Shown: positions 57,655 to 64,000 of the stretch, one piece after another | How the letters are laid out: each line of letters begins with the position of its first letter | Position numbering within the stretch: position 1 is the first letter of the stretch | Assembly: GCA_016859345.1 (NCBI GenBank) | Contig: CM029121.1 | Coordinates: forward strand, 27,601,527 to 27,665,526 | DNA: 64,000 nucleotides | Source of the DNA: Istiophorus platypterus | Taxonomy: Eukaryota > Chordata > Actinopteri > Istiophoriformes > Istiophoridae | Direction: 5' to 3' | The notes under the pieces: model-generated | The model's database searches: none | The model's input: the letters and a program-made list of their open reading frames with translations, nothing else | What the model was told of the DNA's origin: nothing | Position numbers and translations under genes: made by a program

Positions 57655-57908
57655 TCCTTCGCATCAAAAGGAGCCAGTTGAGCTGGTTAGTACATTGGAT
57701 TAGGGGGTATCCCCTGCATGTCCAACTGGTAGGAGACCCCTGGGGTAGACCCAGAACACATGGGAGAGATTATATATCTCATCTGACCTGGGAACACCTT
57801 GGGATCCCTCAGGAGAACCTGGAAAACATGTGAGCTGCCCTGCTTAACCTGCTGCCGCCAAAATCCTGTTTCAGACAAGCAGCAGAAAATGGATGGATGG
57901 ATGGATTC
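57655..57908 (+). mobile_element. 3' end of an RTE-type LINE with C-terminal ORF remnant
   Basis: The plus frame reads ...GRPRTHGRDYISHLTWEHLG, then IPQENLEN. This matches the C-terminal tail of the polyprotein of an abundant teleost LINE (consensus as recalled: GRPRTRWRDYISxLAWERLG followed by IPQEELE). The frame then stops early (the ATG before TGA at 57831-57833). Downstream come CTGCCCTGCTTAACCTGCTG and a tail of GGATGGATGGATGG, the short tandem repeat on which such LINEs end. It is a 5'-truncated dead copy. Confidence 0.8.
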
Positions 57909-60099
57909 GTGAAACAGAGTATTCCACAGCTGATAAACTTCAGCATTTTAGATTTGATGAATTCATGTATGCATGCATGATTTTTCCATCTGTCCCATTC
58001 TCATGAACTTTATCTCAGCAATGCATTGAGGGAATGTCCTCAGGTCCGGCAAAACGTTCCCTCGGACTCTAGGCTCGCTACAGAAGGCCAGCAAGTTTTG
58101 TTGTCTTAATGATGATAAAAATTTCCACTTTTATTGTCATTTTTTAAAAAATCTCACTGCTGACAAAATTGCAATAATAACTCAAAGCAGTATCATTTAA
58201 ACTATGAAGTTCAACTCGGCTGACCGCAGCTCACAATGAGCCTTAATAAGCTTTACTGAGAATGTTGGGTTTATATTTTCTCTTGGCTTTTCCAGTGTGT
58301 ATAGCTGCTGCCGAACAGGCTGTTTCTGCTCAGAGAACCTTTCAGCAGGTTCAGCTTATCCCGCAGGGACGTCTGCAGTTTATCAAACATGCTGGTTCTT
58401 CGGTCTTCATCCTCTCTCTCAGCTCTCCCCTCAGCATTAGACAGTGAAAAAAAACAACTCTGGCCTGCTCCACAGCTGGCGCTGAAAACTAGACTTTGAA
58501 ACGTGAGACGGCTGCTGGGTTGTTTGCACACCGTTTGCAAGTGGTTGGCTGAGTAACGCTGAGGACGTTAATTATGGGACAGGTTGGGCCAGCGTCCCCC
58601 AGAGAGCAGGACTTCCTGTTTCCTGTGTCCAGCATCGCCTCTGCTCTCAGGGAACCTTTACAGTGGCTTGGGATTGCAAGTGCTTAGTGTCCTACAAGGG
58701 CCTCGTTAGCTGTGTGGTGGATGCCCCATTTCTGCCAGACGCTAGCCATCGTGTTAATTGCAGCCGTCCTTGTCCGTGTGACATCACATCTGCTTGTGAC
58801 GTACCTTGAACTTGGAGTTGGTGATACCTCCTAGGCAGCTTTGAAATTTAGGTCCAGGAAGTTACAGGTAAGGTGGAAGCAAAACCAGAATTTGTGACAA
58901 TGGCTACACATTCAGTTGTGTTGAGTTCCTGCAGTGGAAGTGGGTCAATAATGCTAATGACCCCCCCTTCTTGGTTCTCTTGTGAACCTCCCATGCATGT
59001 TACAATATCCAGGTGAAGGTCAGCACTGACAAGTGGGGGGATGAAGCAGACGCAGAAGAATTTCTGTGCACAATCTATGCCGCAAAAATGTGGAAAATTG
59101 CCAAAAAAATATAAAACTGTGGCTTTTTATGTCCTACATTAATGGATCTCTGCTGTTTCATGTCCCTCTATCATGTTGTAGGTTCAAGAAAGTTTGTAGA
59201 GACTGAGGCTTTATTTTTTATTTGACTGGTTCTTAAAATTGTTTTTTGGACTTCATCATTTTTTAATGGAAACTGTGGTGATTGATTACGTCAGGAAACG
59301 TTTCCCAATTGGTATAATTCAGAAGAACTGGCAAGTTCCTGGAGGGACTGTTCCATGAAGAAACTAGTGGGGCAGACGAAAAGGGGTCCGACTCAAAATT
59401 GGCCCGTAGATTCCTGCGTTTCACCTGCTCTCAGACACGAACCTCCAGACGCTGTTCCTGCCAAGCGCCCGTGGCGAGTTGTCCGTCAGGCGTCGGCTGC
59501 GGTTTCTGTTAAGTGTGTGTGGTGGTCCCGCCGGTGGCCGCGGCGAGAGAGGTGGTCCTCGGCTCGTTCGACCTCTCAGCGTCTTGTTAACGCCAGCTGG
59601 GAGACGTTCACCAGCTGAATGTCAACGTATGACCCACTATGCCGCACGCCATCCCTGATCTCTGTTATGGCGCCGTCAGATTGTCTGGGTTCTCTGGACT
59701 TTTTATGACGGTAAACTCAACTTTTCGGGTTTTTGACTGTTTATCACATGAAACGAGGTACTTGAAGACGTCGCCTCAGACTCTGGTAAATCACCAATGA
59801 CTTTTTTCAAATTTTTTCAAGCATATTTTGGGTCAAATCAATTAATTGAGGAAATAACGGTTGGATCAACTGGTAATAAAAATGTCCCATCAGTTGCAGC
59901 AGTGCTTTGTATGCTTGGTTCATTCGGGGCTACATGAGGATAGATGTGACCCGTGGGTCTGTTTCATCACTGTGGGCCTGATGTTTCATGTGTGTGTTCC
60001 AGCAGCGCCAAGGTACCACAGCACGACTACAGGGCCTTCCTCCTCCTCCTCCTCTTCCTCCACTCATTATCCCGTGCAGATGTTCAGCACCAGGCCCCT
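57909..60099. other. Gene-poor interval
   Basis: 58570-58800 is a repeat-free segment with GTGACATCACATCTGCTTGTGAC-type sequence that could be regulatory. 59450-59620 is GC-rich without a recognisable frame on either strand. No gene is supported. Confidence 0.45.
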
Positions 60100-60500
60100 C
60101 GGCGTATCGGGTGAACACAAATCTAATTGATATCAAAACTCTGGCGGGGGGAAGCCTAAGCCCTCTTGTGCTCTCGGGTTACGGCCCTGTTATGAGCCCA
60201 GCCCGACTTCTGACAGCCACTTTCAGCGTGAAACAAGCACTGTCCTCACTTCAAAGGAGGCGCTGGTGTCGAAAAGGAGAGAAAAAAGAAAAGAAAAAAG
60301 GGAAAACTTCCCGCCGCCACCTAGGAAGAGCCCCACTGGAGCCATGTTCTGGTCTTTCCGTGGCGTTCGGACCGAATTGAAACTAAATCGGATTAATCAC
60401 GCTCAGGACTTTTATGAGAGGGGAGCATTTGTTTTGGCGCGCCGAAACAAAAGCATTAATAAGCTCATCGGCAAACAGTGAGTTTAATATGGGAAAGCGA
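60100..60500. promoter_or_regulatory. Candidate conserved regulatory element cluster
   Basis: The densest motif-rich, repeat-free stretch in the window. It holds AATCTAATTGATATCAAAAC, CGAATTGAAACTAAATCGG, GGATTAATCACG (OTX-like), CTTTTATGAGAG (HOX/CDX-like), GCATTTGTTTTGG, a palindromic pair of E2F-like sites TTTGGCGCGCCGAAA at about 60433-60447, and AAAGCATTAATAAGCTCATC. An alternative is a chance motif cluster. Conservation was not tested. Confidence 0.3.
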
Positions 60501-61594
60501 TCCGTGGTGGGGGTATTACACCGCAGCTGAGAGGGGGAATTGGAAGCTTAAGGAGAGGATGTGACGGTAATGACTTTTAAGGCGACATAATCCCCCCCAT
60601 CTGGGCCTGGCGATTGTTTGATATTTATGGTTGATGATCAGCACTAATAGGTTTGTTATTTTCTTATGGGATGAATATGAACGGAGGGGTTGGGGGGGCA
60701 TGGGAAGATGGGTTGCGATTTGTTTTGTTTTCATTTTGTTTTTGGTCCAGACCAGATATCGGTTTCAGACGGAGACGGGCCTGGTCTTCGTCGTTCGGAC
60801 TCAGGGAGCGAGGAGGGTTCCCCCCTCTGCACCTTCCCTCTCCCTGTCTGAAGTCGTATTGAAGTACGAGGCCGACACTGATTCTCACACACTGTGGAGC
60901 TGAGTGGAAGCAGATGGAGTCCTCTGTGTGTGTTTGTGTGTGTGTGTGTGTGTTCCCGACAATCCCGTCGGTCCTTTAGAGTTGGTGTGATTTGTGTCCG
61001 TTACGGGACTCAGTTCGAAGTGCTACCGATTTTCAGCCTCAGCTGGAACTCGTGTTTATTGCTAACATGCTAAACTAAAGATGGCAGACATGTAAAACAT
61101 AATACCTGAAGCCGTTGGCATGCGGATGTTAGCATTTTTCTCACAGTAGTCTGCCTCTTCAGCCTTTGGTTGTCGAAATCATGAAGTTCCAAAGAAGAAC
61201 TTAAGTAAAAAAACCTTAATTTCCCAAGGCAATGTCCTGCTTGTGGACATCTAAGTTATGAGCCTAAAAGCTTCACCACCCCACAATAACACTTACCTGT
61301 TAGCAGGCAACAGGTGCGTGACAACTGCATCGAACAGGTGTGCATTCAGCACAGTTGCAGGGATTCGCTGGGGTCTTCGAACATAACATACTGTCAGTGT
61401 GAGTTTGAAGACCCCAGAGGCTTGAGAGACGTCCTGGTGGGCCGGCGGAAGCACTTTCCCCACAGGGATCCATAAAGTTTTCCCGATTCTGATTCAACCT
61501 ATATCCCAGGTGTGTGTGGTTTGATACATCTGACCACACCTAGCTATTGGGTGCAGTTTGTACCATATGTTTCTTTAAAAAAAAAATCTCAGGC
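60501..61594. other. Gene-poor interval
   Basis: A (GT)n tract at about 60926-60952. Otherwise unremarkable. Confidence 0.5.
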
Positions 61595-61812
61595 CACTTT
61601 TCTCTGTGAAGATTCTCAGTAATCCGGGTCAAAGATCCAAAAAAAAAAAAATGGAGTCAAGGGGCAACTGGACCTGGTTGTAGATCTCAAAGACGTTTCA
61701 CCTCTGATCCGAGAGGTTTCTTCGGCTCGGAACTTCCAAGATCCAAGCTGAGATGATGAGGATGAGAGATGAGACATCCTGAAGATCTACAACCAAGACC
61801 GGTCCACCTTGA
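61595..61812. mobile_element. Fold-back repeat
   Basis: The left arm has GTCAAGGGGCAACTGGACCT and GGTTGTAGATCT. The right arm in reverse complement has GTCAAGGTGGACCGGTCTTG and GGTTGTAGATCT. The arms would form a hairpin of about 50-60 bp with a short GC-rich middle. The left part is also related to 6928-7150. Confidence 0.6.
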
Positions 61813-63576
61813 CCCAAATTTTTCTTGGATAAGATCTGATCTTAAATATGTCTCAGACTAGAAACAACCAATTTTTCTTTTTGTTTGTCTTTTTTGTTTT
61901 TTCTGACTCAATAGGTCAAAGGTACGGTGCTTTTAAAGAGACAGCTGTTATTTCTGGGTGTCAGCCTTCATCAATCCATCAAGCAGAGTTTTAAAAAAGG
62001 TCCCGGCCAAAGGCTGCTTTACCACATGGTTATAATGATATAACTTTAGAAATGCAAAGCTGACGTAACAGATTATCTTTCTTTTTTTTTTTTTTAAGGA
62101 AATTAACTGACCCCGGTGGCTTTTCTGGATGAGAAGGAATTCAGTCTAGAATATTTTACAGCTTAAAGACTGTACGGTCTAAAAATTGTAGGAGTATTCT
62201 GGGACGTTCCTGCCGGGTTCAGTTTTATCCCTGTGGTTTTCCTTCGGCTGCCGGCTCGTCACTGACCCTTGGTCCACTTGTTTGATGGATGACTTTATGA
62301 CACTATTTTAGTCCGGACCCTCACCAGTGGGGGGGGGGTGCAGGCTGCCCGGGCCCCGGCTATGTGACCTTTTCGCTGGGTATGTCTTGTCAGGAAAAGA
62401 TGTGTCAGGATGGAAGCTTAATGAATCCACAAGATCACGTTGAGCGCGCCGGGCTCGGCGGCTGGGCGGGATCCAGAGCGCTCCGCCAGAACCGGGACTG
62501 CGTCATGGAACCGTCGATGGAAAAACAGGAACAAAGCCCGCTAGCAGGCATGAAGTCAGATTCCAGCACAGATCCACTGAGATCCCCTGCCGGTTTTCCA
62601 CCATGGCTGCAGAGGGATGCAGGACCACCTCGGCAAGGCTCCGCCCCTGTCGGACGCCCGAGCGTTAAACCAGGATCAACTCCTGATACTGTAGGATACA
62701 GTACATCCGAGGTGCGACCCTCCGCCCCTGCACAGTCTACAATGTGATACGTGTTTTTATAATTCTCCTGTTACCCTGCTGTGGAGTCATTTAGGGTAAA
62801 AGGGCCTCAGCGACATGCCTTAGATGAAAAACGAGAGCGGATGATACCGGGGCCAGCTAACGGCGCCACGTATCGACTTCCCGTGACACGTTTATGTGCC
62901 GTCCGTTCGAAGGGACACCGCGACGTGTTTGTGCCGTGTGATGTGGCAAGGGGAGAGTTCGTTTCCAGAATATGCCAGAAATGGTTTGTCGGTAGTGTTG
63001 GGCAAGTGTTGGAGTTTTTTTTTTGTTTGTTTGCTGGTTTTCTTTACACCATTCACCAGTAACAGGTGAATAACAGCAGGAAGACCAGATCAAATAAATC
63101 ATCTTATTTACTTCGAAATTAAATGACGCTGAAGAGGAAGCCAAGGCAAAGACGCAAAGCAATGCATCACGGGCCGATAGTTGATTTTGGCTTGAATTCC
63201 CTTTATTACTAAACCATATATACACAGTAACTAAGTTATATAGACAAGAAATGAAACGAAAAGCACAGATTGAGTAGGACTTGGTATCTGTATATGCTAA
63301 GACAGAAAATTTGAATAAAATGAATCAAAGTATGGAACAGAAACTATGTTTGGAATCAAAGTGAAATCTGATGATGAGGTTCATAAGATGCAGGGTTTTT
63401 TTTTTTTAGATGCACATTCAGAGGGAGTGCAAGATGCAAAAAAAATTTCACCGGCAGATCCAAAGATGCCAAAAACAACCTGAACGTGCTACAGCAGAAT
63501 CACACAGTGACGGCACAGCTGGTACAGGTGGTTACAGCTGTTAGCAAAGCAGGTTACAAGTGGTGGAAAAAGTATT
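61813..63576. other. Gene-poor interval
   Basis: 62360-62750 has a 127-codon plus-strand frame without recognisable domains, in GC-richer DNA. 62770-62980 is repeat-free. Neither is supported as coding. Confidence 0.4.
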
Positions 63577-63922
63577 GAGTAGGGCTGCAGTAAATGATTA
63601 ATTTTTAAAATTGGTTAATATGTTGATTATCACTCGTTTGGTCCATAAAATGCCAATTTTCTTTTTAATGCCCTCAAAGTATTTCAAAGCCTGAGTTTGT
63701 TTTTTTTTTTCCTGAGCAACAGTTTAAAAACTGGGGATGTTTTAGTTTCATTTCACAAAGGAAAACCAGCAAATGTTCAACATTAAGAGGCTGAAACCAG
63801 CAAATTCTTGGCATTTTTGAGTAAAACACTTAGATGATTAGTCTAAAATCAATATAGTTGCCAAGTTATTTTCTCAATTTATACCAATTGACTAATTGAC
63901 GAATCGCTTTAGCTCTAGCACT
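63577..63922 (+). mobile_element. Family R element, near full-length
   Basis: Starts AGGGCTGCAGTAAATGATTA, contains TTTGGTCCATAAAATGCC and GAGGCTGAAACCAGCAAATT, and ends GACTAATTGACGAATCGCTT then TAGCTCTA. The ends are imperfect inverted complements. This is the best copy from which to define the family's order of blocks. Confidence 0.7.
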
Positions 63923-64000
63923 GAATAAATGAAGCCAGAAAAGTTTTGAAAGAATACTGTAAAACACTGGGGGACTCATGAGAGATAGTTTTAAAAAGAG

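Noticed and set aside
62364..62747. 127-codon plus-strand frame near the right edge
   Set aside because: No domain or family is recognised, composition is ordinary for GC-richer non-coding DNA, and there is no splice or promoter support.

Overview
The window is vertebrate nuclear DNA, almost certainly from a teleost and probably a percomorph. Genes are split by GT-AG introns. Long (GT)n, (CA)n, (GTT)n and (TTA)n tracts are frequent. Many short dispersed repeats are of types common in percomorph genomes. The one gene that can be named with confidence, myod1, matches percomorph MyoD1 in sequence, including a serine-rich insert and the exon 2 peptide TDFNGPTCQ. All recognised genes are on the minus strand and occupy the first 12.4 kb.

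Layout: myod1 occupies the left edge. Exon 1 (1839-2429) and the small exon 2 (616-697) are inside the window; exon 3 and the 3' UTR lie off the left end. A TATA-type promoter with an E-box and an inverted CCAAT box is at about 2612-2721. About 3.4 kb upstream of the myod1 start codon, in the same orientation, the three-exon gene of a divergent ferritin-like protein ends (exons 12163-12342, 10610-10756 and 5829-6119; 205 codons plus stop). Its introns 1 and 2 sit exactly where vertebrate ferritin H introns sit, and the equivalent of intron 3 is absent. It aligns without gaps to ferritin H across helices A-D, yet all seven ferroxidase-centre residues and the acidic three-fold-channel residues are replaced. 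It therefore looks like a structural, non-catalytic ferritin-fold protein. It is the most interesting gene in the window.

From about 12.6 kb to 64 kb I can support no protein-coding gene. The region is a gene-poor interval containing several families of dispersed repeats: an AT-rich hAT-like family, a terminal-inverted-repeat element, a second inverted-repeat family, the 3' end of an RTE-type LINE with its C-terminal reverse-transcriptase reading frame, and a SINE-like piece. It also holds a composite tandem array (24.45-26.18 kb), two degenerate G/T-rich arrays (44.7 and 50.2 kb), a perfect GGGT run and many microsatellites. Several low-repeat islands rich in homeodomain, FOX, SOX and E2F-like sites (about 22.5, 30.1, 39.8, 40.8, 51.2 and 60.1-60.5 kb) are candidate conserved regulatory elements. 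Conservation cannot be tested from one sequence.

How the parts fit together: myod1 and the ferritin-like gene are tandem, with only about 2-2.6 kb between the likely ferritin-like poly(A) site and the myod1 promoter. That interval carries two long (GT)n tracts. The large repeat-rich interval upstream of both is where distal myogenic enhancers would be expected, because mammalian MyoD is controlled partly from about -20 kb. No specific enhancer can be assigned here.
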